This document shows, piece by piece, positions 7,797-14,954 of a DNA stretch of 64,000 bases. The stretch lies in NCBI GenBank assembly GCA_947450645.1, contig CANFWH010000003.1:62001-126000 (forward strand), read 5' to 3'. Below the pieces are notes generated by a model. The model was not told the DNA's origin. It worked only from the letters and a program-made list of their open reading frames with translations, and made no database searches. The DNA comes from Comamonadaceae bacterium. GTDB taxonomy: Bacteria; Pseudomonadota; Gammaproteobacteria; Burkholderiales; Burkholderiaceae_C. The position numbers and the translations under genes are program-made. Within the stretch, counting starts at the first letter, position 1. Each line of letters opens with the position of its first letter.

Positions 7797-8330
7797 ATGC
7801 TTGATAAATTTCTTGACTTGTATTGCAGCTTAATTAGCAAAGTCATTGCTGTCTTACTAGCATTGATGGTCGTGATGGTGTTTAGTAACGTCGTGCTGCG
7901 CTACGGCTTTAACTCTGGCATTACGGTGTCCGAAGAGTTGTCTCGCTGGATGTTTGTTTGGCTCACGTTTTTAGGGGCCATCATTGCCGTGCGTGAACAT
8001 GGGCATTTGGGGACTGATTTCATGGTCGCTCGCCTACCCGTATGGGGCAAAAAGCTGTGTTTATTCATTGGCTATGTTTTGATGATCTACATGTGCTATC
8101 TCATGTTTCAAGGCTCGTTGGCTCAAACCAAGATTAATTGGGATACCGAAGCACCTGCAACGGGTTGGTCACAAGGTTTGTTCTACGGTACAGGCATTGT
8201 GTTTGCGGTATCGGCAGGTTTGATGTTATTGGCCGATCTATACAAGCTCCTCACAGGACAAGTTAAAGATGAGGATTTGATTGCTATCAAAGAATCAGAA
8301 GAAGAAACACACGTAGGGGACAACAAATGA
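7797..8330 (+). CDS. dctQ: TRAP transporter small permease DctQ
   Basis: A 177-residue membrane protein with four predicted transmembrane segments. It shows the DctQ pattern RYGFNSGITVSEELSRWMFVWLTFLGAI (about residues 38-65), then REHGHLGTDF and a WS(Q)GLFYGTG segment near the end. DctQ is the small integral-membrane subunit of tripartite ATP-independent periplasmic transporters for organic acids. It overlaps dctM by 4 bp (ATGA) and is divergent from the aroQ operon, so the carrier probably feeds that pathway. The C-terminal tail is charged and cytoplasmic. Confidence 0.92.
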   Translation: MLDKFLDLYCSLISKVIAVLLALMVVMVFSNVVLRYGFNSGITVSEELSRWMFVWLTFLGAIIAVREHGHLGTDFMVARLPVWGKKLCLFIGYVLMIYMCYLMFQGSLAQTKINWDTEAPATGWSQGLFYGTGIVFAVSAGLMLLADLYKLLTGQVKDEDLIAIKESEEETHVGDNK

Positions 8331-9604
8331 CCATCATTATTTTTTTAGGCTCTTTGCTAGGCGCCATGGCGTTGGGTATTCCGATTGCTTTCTCCCTGCT
8401 GATTTGCGGCGCAGCGCTGATGCTGCATCTGAACATGTTTGATGCGCAAATTTTGGCGCAAAACGTGATTAATGGTGCTGACAGCTTTCCGCTTTTGGCT
8501 GTACCCTTCTTCATGCTGGCAGGCGAGATTATGAATGTAGGCGGGCTGTCCAAACGCATTGTGAATTTGGCATTAGCAATGGTTGGGCATATCAAAGGCG
8601 GCTTGGGATACGTGACCATCATTGCGGCCTGTTTAATGGCGGCTCTATCAGGCTCGGCGGTGGCAGATGCTGCTGCCTTGTCGGCATTGCTCTTGCCCAT
8701 GATGGTTGCTGCGGGACATGACAAAGCCCGTTCTGCGGGTTTGATTGCTTCAGCAGGCATCATCGCGCCTATCATTCCGCCTTCCATTGGATTTGTGATT
8801 TTTGGGGTGGCAGCCAATGTCTCTGTATCCAAATTGTTTATTGCAGGCATCGTGCCGGGCTTGTTGTTAGCCGTGGGCTTATGGTTCACTTGGTGGTATC
8901 TAGTGCGCAAAGAAAAAATCGCGGCGCCAGCGCGTAAAACTTTTGCCGATGTAGCGAGCGCTTTTGGGCAAGCCTCTTGGGCGCTAGGCTTGCCTTTCAT
9001 TATTTTGTTTGGTTTGAAGTTTGGTTGGTTTACGCCGACCGAAGCCGCTGTGGTTGCGGCGGTCTATGCGTTCTTGGTTGCTACCTTTGTGTACCGAGAA
9101 CTCAAACTCAGTCAACTTGTCAAAATTTTTACCGATGCTGCCAAAACAACAGCGATCGTCATGTTCTTGGTGGCCGCAGCTTTGGTCAGTGCTTGGATGA
9201 TTACGGTGGCTCAGCTACCCGATCAAGTCGTGGAATTGCTTAAGCCCTTCATGGGCAATCAAACCGTGCTCCTACTTGCCATCATGGTCTTGGTGATGAT
9301 TGTCGGCACAGCCATGGACATGACGCCCACGATTTTGATTTTGACACCCGTGCTCATGCCCATCGTTAAAGCCGCTGGCATTGACCCTGTTTATTTTGGC
9401 GTGTTATTTATTATTAACAATGCGATTGGTTTGATTACGCCGCCCGTGGGCACGGTACTCAACACCGTAGCGGGTGTCGGTAAAGTGAGTATGGACGAAG
9501 TCACCAAGGGCGTGATGCCTTTTATGGTGGCGCAGTTCGCCGTCATGTTCTTGTTGGTGCTTTTCCCTCAACTTGTGATGCTGCCTTTGAAGTGGTTTTA
9601 TTAA
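8327..9604 (+). CDS. dctM: TRAP transporter large permease DctM
   Basis: This 425-residue protein has the length and hydrophobic pattern of the DctM/SiaM large permease (about 12 segments). Diagnostic motifs are GIPIAFSLLICG near the start, PLLAVPFFMLAGEIM, GSAVADAAALSALLLP, APIIPPSIGFVIFG, and a second set in the C-terminal half (GTAMDMTPTILILTPVLMP, NNAIGLITPPVGTVLN). It carries the sodium-coupled translocation pathway. It is coupled to dctQ by a 4-bp overlap and followed 50 bp later by dctP. The substrate is not readable from the sequence; the island suggests a carbocyclic or aromatic acid. Confidence 0.95.
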   Translation: MTIIIFLGSLLGAMALGIPIAFSLLICGAALMLHLNMFDAQILAQNVINGADSFPLLAVPFFMLAGEIMNVGGLSKRIVNLALAMVGHIKGGLGYVTIIAACLMAALSGSAVADAAALSALLLPMMVAAGHDKARSAGLIASAGIIAPIIPPSIGFVIFGVAANVSVSKLFIAGIVPGLLLAVGLWFTWWYLVRKEKIAAPARKTFADVASAFGQASWALGLPFIILFGLKFGWFTPTEAAVVAAVYAFLVATFVYRELKLSQLVKIFTDAAKTTAIVMFLVAAALVSAWMITVAQLPDQVVELLKPFMGNQTVLLLAIMVLVMIVGTAMDMTPTILILTPVLMPIVKAAGIDPVYFGVLFIINNAIGLITPPVGTVLNTVAGVGKVSMDEVTKGVMPFMVAQFAVMFLLVLFPQLVMLPLKWFY

Positions 9605-9654
9605 ACTAAGGCTCTTTTTAATTTTTGTATTTTTTTATAACCAGGAGTTTTTTC

Positions 9655-10731
9655 ATGAAACGTTTCGTCCTCAAAGCCGCTCTCGCTCTTATTGCTGTCA
9701 GCGCATTCGCTATAACCTCTGCACAAGCGCAAGAGCGCACGCTCAAGCTCTCAACGCAAAATCCAAAAGGTCATCCCATTACTGAAGGCGCTTATAAATT
9801 TGCCGATCTCGTCGCAGCCAAATCGGGCGGCAAGCTCAAAGTGAACGTGTTTGCAGGCGGCACGCTGGGTAGTGACATGGCTGTAGCGTCTGCCATGCAA
9901 GGCGGCACAGTGGATATGAACATTGGTAATTCGGGTATTTTGGCGGCGCAAGTGCCCGCTTTTGCCGTGTTTGATTTCCCATTCATGTTTACCAACACCA
10001 AAGAAGCCGACGCAGTTGTCGATGGTCCATTTGGAAAAATGATGCACAAAAAGTTGGAAGAAAAAGGACTGGTTGGCCTTGCTTATTTTGAACTCGGTTT
10101 TCGCAACATGACGAACAGCAAACGTCCACTGTATAAAGTGGAAGACATTGCTGGACTAAAAATGCGCGTGATTCCAAGCCCGATTAACTTGGCTTGGGTG
10201 AAAGCACTCGATGCAAACCCAGTCCCTATGGCCTTTGGCGAAGTCTATGGAGCGTTAGAGTCTAAAGCCATTGACGGACAAGAGAACCCACTCACCGTGA
10301 TTGCAGCCAACAAGCTCTACGAAGTGCAAAAGTACTTGGCGATGACAAACCACGTCTACAACCCGCAATCAGTGGTGATGAGCAAAAAGACATGGGATTC
10401 TTTAGATGCAACAAACAAAAAAATCGTCACAGATGCAGCCAATGAGGCAGCCAAATTCCAGCGTGAACTGACTCGCAAGCAGGCGGCTGAATTGGTGGAC
10501 ACGCTCAAAAAGGGCGGCATGACAGTGACCGAATTTGGTCCAGCAGAATTGGCTAAATTCTCCGACAAAATGCGCCCTGTTATTGCTCAATTTGGCGTAT
10601 CTGTTGGTCAAGATGTTGTGAGTCAATTGCAAGCAGAATTGACAAAAGCTCGTGCTGCTGCACCCGCTAAAGCTACTGCTAAGCCAGCGACAAAACCAGC
10701 TGCTAAAGCGGCTGCGCCTGCTGCCAAGTAA
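9655..10731 (+). CDS. dctP: TRAP transporter substrate-binding protein DctP
   Basis: Of 358 residues, about the first 25 form a Sec signal peptide (MKRFVLKAALALIAVSAFAI, cleavage after AQA). I chose the ATG at 9655, which follows an AGGAG site and starts exactly at the signal peptide; an upstream in-frame start adds ten residues without support. DctP motifs include GHPITEGAYKFADLV, GGTLGSDMA, the GFRNMTNSKRPL segment with the conserved carboxylate-binding Arg, LKMRVIPSPI, and YGALESKAIDGQENPL. The last 28 residues form an unusual Ala/Lys/Pro-rich tail made of PAKA-like repeats, beyond the usual end of the family. Confidence 0.95.
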   Translation: MKRFVLKAALALIAVSAFAITSAQAQERTLKLSTQNPKGHPITEGAYKFADLVAAKSGGKLKVNVFAGGTLGSDMAVASAMQGGTVDMNIGNSGILAAQVPAFAVFDFPFMFTNTKEADAVVDGPFGKMMHKKLEEKGLVGLAYFELGFRNMTNSKRPLYKVEDIAGLKMRVIPSPINLAWVKALDANPVPMAFGEVYGALESKAIDGQENPLTVIAANKLYEVQKYLAMTNHVYNPQSVVMSKKTWDSLDATNKKIVTDAANEAAKFQRELTRKQAAELVDTLKKGGMTVTEFGPAELAKFSDKMRPVIAQFGVSVGQDVVSQLQAELTKARAAAPAKATAKPATKPAAKAAAPAAK

Positions 10732-10751
10732 TTTTTTACTGGCAAACATGA

Positions 10752-10784
10752 CCTCTCGGACTTCAAAATCCGAGAGGTTTTTTT
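10752..10784 (+). terminator. Rho-independent terminator after dctP
   Basis: A perfect 9-bp stem, CCTCTCGGA (10752-10760) and TCCGAGAGG (10769-10777), with an 8-nt loop is followed by seven T residues. It ends the TRAP operon 20 bp after the dctP stop codon. Confidence 0.93.
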
Positions 10785-10807
10785 ATTTCTGAAATTGACA
10801 GATAACT

Positions 10808-11854
10808 ATGAAGAAGACATGTATTGCCGTTGCAGGCGCTGGCTACATCGGGCAAGCTCATATGGATGCAGCTGCTGCCAGCATGACTGTGCAGCTCTGT
10901 GCCATCGTTGATCCCTCGCCAAACGCAATCGCTACTGCAGCCAAATACGGCGTGCCGCTCTACACCTCACTAACCGAATTGTTTAGCAAAGACAGCCCAG
11001 ACGGCGTCGTGCTTGCCACACCCAATCAACTGCACCTTGCACATGCCAAAGCGTGCATGGATGCGGGTGTCCCCATGCTTTTGGAAAAACCGATTACCCC
11101 CACCGTGAGCGAAGCCCAAGAGCTCGTCGCTTATCAGCAAAAAACCAAGATCTCCATCCTGATTGGTCACCACCGCGCGCACAGTCCCATCATGGCTAAG
11201 GCTCGCGAAGTGATTGATTCAGGCAAGCTAGGAAAGTTAGTCGCGGTCATGGGTAGCGCCCTCTTCGTTAAGCCCGATCAATACTTTATGGACGGCGCAT
11301 GGCGCAAGGAAATCGGCGGTGGCCCCATCTTGCTTAACATGATCCATGAAGTGCACAATCTGCGTATGCTATGTGGTGAAATTACGCAGGTGCAAGCTCT
11401 CACAAGCCATGCTGCGCGTGGCTTTGTGGTCGAAGACACCGTGGCGATCAATCTACGCTTTACGAACGGTGCACTGGGTACATTTTTACTATCCGACACC
11501 GCTGCAAGTGCCAAAAGCTGGGAACAAACCAGTCAAGAGAACAAAGCCTATCCCAGCTACGACGATGAAGATTGCTACACCGTCGCTGGCACACATGGCT
11601 CGCTATCCATCCCGACGATGCGCATGAAGTCGTATGCTAGTGACGAAGACAGATCATGGTGGAAACCGTTTGAAGTCAGCACGTTAGACATGCAGCGTAG
11701 TGATCCGATTGCACATCAAATGGAACACTTTGGCAAAGTCGTTCGCGGTGAAGCAATGCCCTTGGTCAGTGCGTTTGATGGCATGCAGAACCTGAAGATC
11801 ACCGAAGCGATTGTCCAATCGGCAAAAACGGGGCAAGTCATTCAAACCGCTTAA
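10808..11854 (+). CDS. Gfo/Idh/MocA family oxidoreductase
   Basis: The 348-residue protein has an N-terminal NAD(P)-binding Rossmann fold (VAGAGYIGQAHMDAA), the ATPNQLHLAHAKACMDAGVPMLLEKPITPTV region containing the EKP motif of this family, and GHHRAHSPIM. The C-terminal substrate domain includes GGGPILLNMIHEVHNLRMLCGE, where the His is the usual catalytic residue. Such enzymes oxidise or reduce cyclic polyols and sugars (inositol, quinate-like and sugar substrates). It begins only 24 bp after the dctP terminator, so it relies on read-through or on a promoter overlapping that terminator. It may act on the TRAP substrate. Confidence 0.92.
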   Translation: MKKTCIAVAGAGYIGQAHMDAAAASMTVQLCAIVDPSPNAIATAAKYGVPLYTSLTELFSKDSPDGVVLATPNQLHLAHAKACMDAGVPMLLEKPITPTVSEAQELVAYQQKTKISILIGHHRAHSPIMAKAREVIDSGKLGKLVAVMGSALFVKPDQYFMDGAWRKEIGGGPILLNMIHEVHNLRMLCGEITQVQALTSHAARGFVVEDTVAINLRFTNGALGTFLLSDTAASAKSWEQTSQENKAYPSYDDEDCYTVAGTHGSLSIPTMRMKSYASDEDRSWWKPFEVSTLDMQRSDPIAHQMEHFGKVVRGEAMPLVSAFDGMQNLKITEAIVQSAKTGQVIQTA

Positions 11855-11863
11855 GATTAAGGG

Positions 11864-12292
11864 ATGTTCAATCCCTCCCAATCCGATGTGCGGCGTTTCT
11901 TTTGCGCGGTTTACAGTAAGTGGCTCATCAAAGAAACCATGGATGGCTTAGAGACCATTGCGGCGCTTTGGATTGCCGAGCACCCTGAATATCATGAGGA
12001 CCTCGGTGACGCCGAAGCTGCTGTGGTGCGTGACTACGCGGTCGATAGCGGACACATCAATCCATTTTTGCATCTATCCATGCACTTGTCGATTAGCGAG
12101 CAATGTTCGATCGACCAACCACGAGGCATTCAAGTCGCCGTTGAGACTTTAACCACCAAACTCGATTCACTCCACGATGCACACCACGTCGCCATGGAGG
12201 CGCTGGGGACGATGATGTGGGAGTCACAAAGATCTAGCACCCCTCCCGATGGAGATGCCTATATTGAGAGCATAAAAAAAGCCGCCTCATAA
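11864..12292 (+). CDS. DUF1841 family protein
   Basis: A 142-residue protein typical of betaproteobacterial DUF1841 proteins: it opens MFNPSQSDVRRFFC, then IAEHPEYHEDL, NPFLHLSMHLSISEQCSIDQPRGI, HDAHHVAMEALGTMMWESQR and a PPDGDAYIE end. The several conserved His residues suggest a helical metal- or ligand-binding protein, but no function is known. It starts 9 bp after the oxidoreductase gene. Its final codons (the Lys-Lys-Ala-Ala-Ser end) double as a terminator for the convergent cytochrome gene. Confidence 0.88.
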   Translation: MFNPSQSDVRRFFCAVYSKWLIKETMDGLETIAALWIAEHPEYHEDLGDAEAAVVRDYAVDSGHINPFLHLSMHLSISEQCSIDQPRGIQVAVETLTTKLDSLHDAHHVAMEALGTMMWESQRSSTPPDGDAYIESIKKAAS

Positions 12293-12303
12293 AGAAGCGG
12301 CTT
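12274..12303 (-). terminator. Rho-independent terminator of the cytochrome gene, inside the DUF1841 gene
   Basis: AAGCCGC (12279-12285) pairs with GCGGCTT (12297-12303) around an 11-nt loop. On the minus strand the stem is followed by a run of U encoded by the A tract at 12274-12280. It lies 19 bp beyond the cytochrome stop codon; the DUF1841 stop codon sits in its loop. On the plus strand no T run follows. Confidence 0.8.
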
Positions 12304-12321
12304 AATCATCCACAAAAACAA

Positions 12322-13002
12322 TTAGTGTGGCTTGTGCATCTTGGCTTGCGGCACCGTTTTAAGCTCGCTATCCAAACTGCCAATGTAGGCGGCCAATTCT
12401 TTCATATCGGCAAGGCTGAGTTGCTTGGCAATACCGCCCATCACCGCATTGCTACGTCCGACCTTTTCGCTACCTTCTAATTTGTAGGACTTGAGAGCCG
12501 CATACAAATAATCTTTGTGCTGCCCTGCCAATTTAGGCTGACTAGCATCTAGTGGCTTGGAAAAGTTGACGCCATGGCAAGCCGTACAGGCAGATTTTGA
12601 AATCAGTGCAGCGACCTTTTCGCTTGGCGCTTTTGAGGGTGTTGCCGCTAGCTCAGGCGCCCCTTCAACTTTGCCATCTAGGCTGTAATGCGCCGCCAAG
12701 TCAGCCATGTCTTGCTCAGACAACGACGCAGCAATCGCACGCATGGTAGGGTGTTTGCGATCACCCGCCTGATACGCCTTCAAAGCAGAAACGATATACG
12801 GCGCACTTTGACCTGAAATCATGGGCACTTTATAAACTTCTGGGAAGCTGGCTTGATAGCCCTTAATGCCATGGCATCCAATGCACATCGCATTCTTTCT
12901 TTCGCCAGCGTTGGCATCGCCCTTCAGGTCGGCGGCAAATGCGCCGTGGGCAAAGAGACTCGCAGCAAGCGACAAAAGGGTAGCGGTAAAAATTTTATTC
13001 AT
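12322..13002 (-). CDS. Dihaem c-type cytochrome (cytochrome c4-like)
   Basis: The 226-residue precursor has a signal peptide ending at AFA (about residue 23) and two haem-binding CxxCH sites, CIGCH near residue 40 and CTACH near residue 139. The two similar halves have Met axial ligands expected around MRAI and MGGI. This is the cytochrome c4 plan, a periplasmic electron carrier to terminal oxidases. It starts 52 bp from the divergent MoxR gene and ends at the terminator shared with the DUF1841 gene. A His at the extreme C terminus (KMHKPH) is unremarkable. Confidence 0.92.
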   Translation of the reverse strand: MNKIFTATLLSLAASLFAHGAFAADLKGDANAGERKNAMCIGCHGIKGYQASFPEVYKVPMISGQSAPYIVSALKAYQAGDRKHPTMRAIAASLSEQDMADLAAHYSLDGKVEGAPELAATPSKAPSEKVAALISKSACTACHGVNFSKPLDASQPKLAGQHKDYLYAALKSYKLEGSEKVGRSNAVMGGIAKQLSLADMKELAAYIGSLDSELKTVPQAKMHKPH

Positions 13003-13054
13003 GGGAAAATACAGGTATCTTGCTAAATTAACCGCCGATTATAACTGCCGACAT

Positions 13055-13933
13055 ATGAACAACACTGCTATGCCCATCACCAAATTTACAGGTTCTGACA
13101 ATTACGTTGCCACGCAAGACTTGATGCTGGCCGTTAACGCTGCTATCGTTTTAAAACGCCCGCTCCTCGTCAAAGGCGAGCCTGGCACAGGCAAAACCAT
13201 GCTGGCGGAAGAAGTAGCCACCGCGCTCAAGATGCCGCTCTTACAGTGGCACATTAAATCCACCACCAAAGCGCAGCAAGGCCTCTACGAGTACGACGCA
13301 GTGAGCCGTTTGCGCGATAGCCAACTCGGTGATTTGGATGGCGGTTCTCGCGTTAAAGACATCAACAACTACATCATCAAAGGGGTGCTGTGGCAAGCGT
13401 TTACCGCTGAAGAACCCGTCGCACTCTTGATTGACGAAATCGACAAAGCCGACATCGAGTTCCCCAACGACTTGCTGCGAGAACTCGATCGCATGGAGTT
13501 TTATTGCTATGAAACACGCCAGCTCATCAAAGCAAAAAATCGCCCGTTGGTGTTTATTACCTCCAACAACGAAAAAGAGCTGCCCGATGCATTCCTGCGC
13601 CGTTGCTTCTTCCACTACATCAAGTTCCCTGACGCAACCACGATGCAACACATCGTCGATGTGCATTTTCCGAACCTCAAGAAAGATCTATTGGCTGCGG
13701 CCATGAAGACGTTCTACGATGTGCGTCAATTGCCAGGGCTCAAGAAAAAGCCATCGACTAGCGAGTTGCTCGACTGGCTCAAGCTGTTACTTGCGGAAGA
13801 CATTCCACTAGAAGCCCTGCAAACCCAAGACGACAAAATCAGCTTACCGCCGCTACTTGGGGCGTTGCTCAAAAACGAGCAAGACGTGACGCTCTTTGAA
13901 AAGCTGGTGTTTATGAATCAGCGGAATCGGTAA
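13055..13933 (+). CDS. MoxR family AAA+ ATPase
   Basis: About 292 residues with Walker A GEPGTGKT near residue 44, Walker B LLIDEIDKAD, sensor-1-like FITSNNEKELPDAFLRRCFFHYI with the arginine finger, and the start KFTGSDNYVATQDL typical of this MoxR branch. MoxR ATPases work as chaperones together with a von Willebrand A (VWA) domain partner that is normally the next gene. Here no VWA gene follows: a dispersed repeat starts 8 bp after the stop, then a convergent catabolic operon. I start at the ATG at 13055; ATG 13070 is also possible. Extending further upstream would run into the divergent cytochrome gene. Confidence 0.9.
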   Translation: MNNTAMPITKFTGSDNYVATQDLMLAVNAAIVLKRPLLVKGEPGTGKTMLAEEVATALKMPLLQWHIKSTTKAQQGLYEYDAVSRLRDSQLGDLDGGSRVKDINNYIIKGVLWQAFTAEEPVALLIDEIDKADIEFPNDLLRELDRMEFYCYETRQLIKAKNRPLVFITSNNEKELPDAFLRRCFFHYIKFPDATTMQHIVDVHFPNLKKDLLAAAMKTFYDVRQLPGLKKKPSTSELLDWLKLLLAEDIPLEALQTQDDKISLPPLLGALLKNEQDVTLFEKLVFMNQRNR

Positions 13934-13941
13934 AACAGATA

Positions 13942-13970
13942 TGTCATTCCCGCGAAAGCGGGAATCCATT
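13942..13970. repeat. dRS3-like dispersed palindromic repeat
   Basis: A perfect 8-bp stem, ATTCCCGC and GCGGGAAT, encloses a GAAA loop (13946-13965), with flanking TGTC and CCA. It fits the ATTCCC-N8-GGGAAT pattern known from neisserial dRS3 elements and found in other proteobacteria. I see one copy in the window. It fills the gap between the MoxR gene and the convergent Bug gene, and could also act as a bidirectional terminator, although no T run is present. Confidence 0.7.
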
Positions 13971-14954
13971 TCACTCAGGCAAAAGCCCAATCTCTTTACT
14001 CATTTCCGCCCAGCGTGCGTGCTCGCCTTTAAAGAAGTCTGCTACAGCAGCAGGGTTCATGCCCGATACAGCAATCGGGCCAATCGCTGCAATGCGGCTA
14101 GCAATATCGGACTCCGCCAGTACCGTACTCATATCGCGGTTCACACGCGTCACGATGGCATCCGGTGTGCCAACGGGTGCCATCAGCGCAAACCAGCCAC
14201 TCATTTCAAAGTTAGGAATGAGTTCTGCCAAGGCAGGAATGCTCTCCCAGCCCGCAGCCCGCTTGGCATTGGTCACAGCCAGCACGCGCAAGCGACCTTG
14301 CTTGGCGAGCGCCGCTGTCGATGCCAAATCGGCAACTAATGCATCAACGTGACCGCCTAGCAAGTCCTGCGTTGCCACGCCCACCGACGCAAAAGGCACC
14401 AGATTCGCCTCCATCTTGGCACGCGCGTTAATGAGCCGTGCAATCATCCCCCCCAGCGTGCGCGGACCTTCATTGGCAAGCGATATTTTTCCTGGGGTGG
14501 CTTTGGATTTAGCAATCAATTCCTCCATCGTCTTGATGGGTGAGTTGGCATTCACCAAAATAGCAAATGGGCTATTGGCGACAAACGCCACAGGTACAAA
14601 GTCGCGGCGCGGATCGTAGGGCAAGGCTTTAAACAAATAGGTGTTACTGACCAAGGATGCGACGGTTGAAAAATAAAAGTTGTAGCCATCGGGCGCAGCC
14701 TTAGCAGCCGCGATTGCGCCAATCACGTTTTGACCGCCCGGCTTGTTATCGATCACCACGGCTTGTCCCCAAAGCTTGGCAAGGCGCTCACCTAGCAAGC
14801 GCGCCACGTTATCGGGACCCGAGCCTGCGGGATGCGAGAGCCAAAACTTAATGGGCTTATCAGGCCATGCCACCGATTGCGCCCATGCGGGTATGGATAT
14901 CACGCTGATCGCACTGAGTGCCGAGCGTCGATTTAGCTTTGAAAAATTGATCAT
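13971..14954 (-). CDS. Bug-type (TctC family) periplasmic solute-binding protein
   Basis: The 327-residue precursor begins with a short signal peptide ending AWA (about residue 25) and has the Bug family pattern: WPDKPIKFWLSHPAGSGPDN, VIDNKPGGQNVIGAIAAAKAAPDGY, and the LLGGHVDALVADL segment. Bug proteins bind small carboxylates or amides in the periplasm; most have no dedicated TctA/TctB membrane partners, and none are nearby here. The ATG at 14954 shares its first base with the hydroxylase stop (TGATG), so it is coupled to the upstream aromatic hydroxylase gene. It probably binds the substrate of this operon. Confidence 0.92.
   Translation of the reverse strand: MINFSKLNRRSALSAISVISIPAWAQSVAWPDKPIKFWLSHPAGSGPDNVARLLGERLAKLWGQAVVIDNKPGGQNVIGAIAAAKAAPDGYNFYFSTVASLVSNTYLFKALPYDPRRDFVPVAFVANSPFAILVNANSPIKTMEELIAKSKATPGKISLANEGPRTLGGMIARLINARAKMEANLVPFASVGVATQDLLGGHVDALVADLASTAALAKQGRLRVLAVTNAKRAAGWESIPALAELIPNFEMSGWFALMAPVGTPDAIVTRVNRDMSTVLAESDIASRIAAIGPIAVSGMNPAAVADFFKGEHARWAEMSKEIGLLPE

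Noticed and set aside
8287-9000. Minus-strand open frame of 237 codons opposite dctM.
   Set aside because: It mirrors the hydrophobic codons of DctM and has no ribosome-binding site or family resemblance.
12866-13054. Possible 63-residue N-terminal extension of the MoxR protein.
   Set aside because: It would overlap the divergent cytochrome gene's signal peptide region, and MoxR proteins of this type start near KFTGSDNY.
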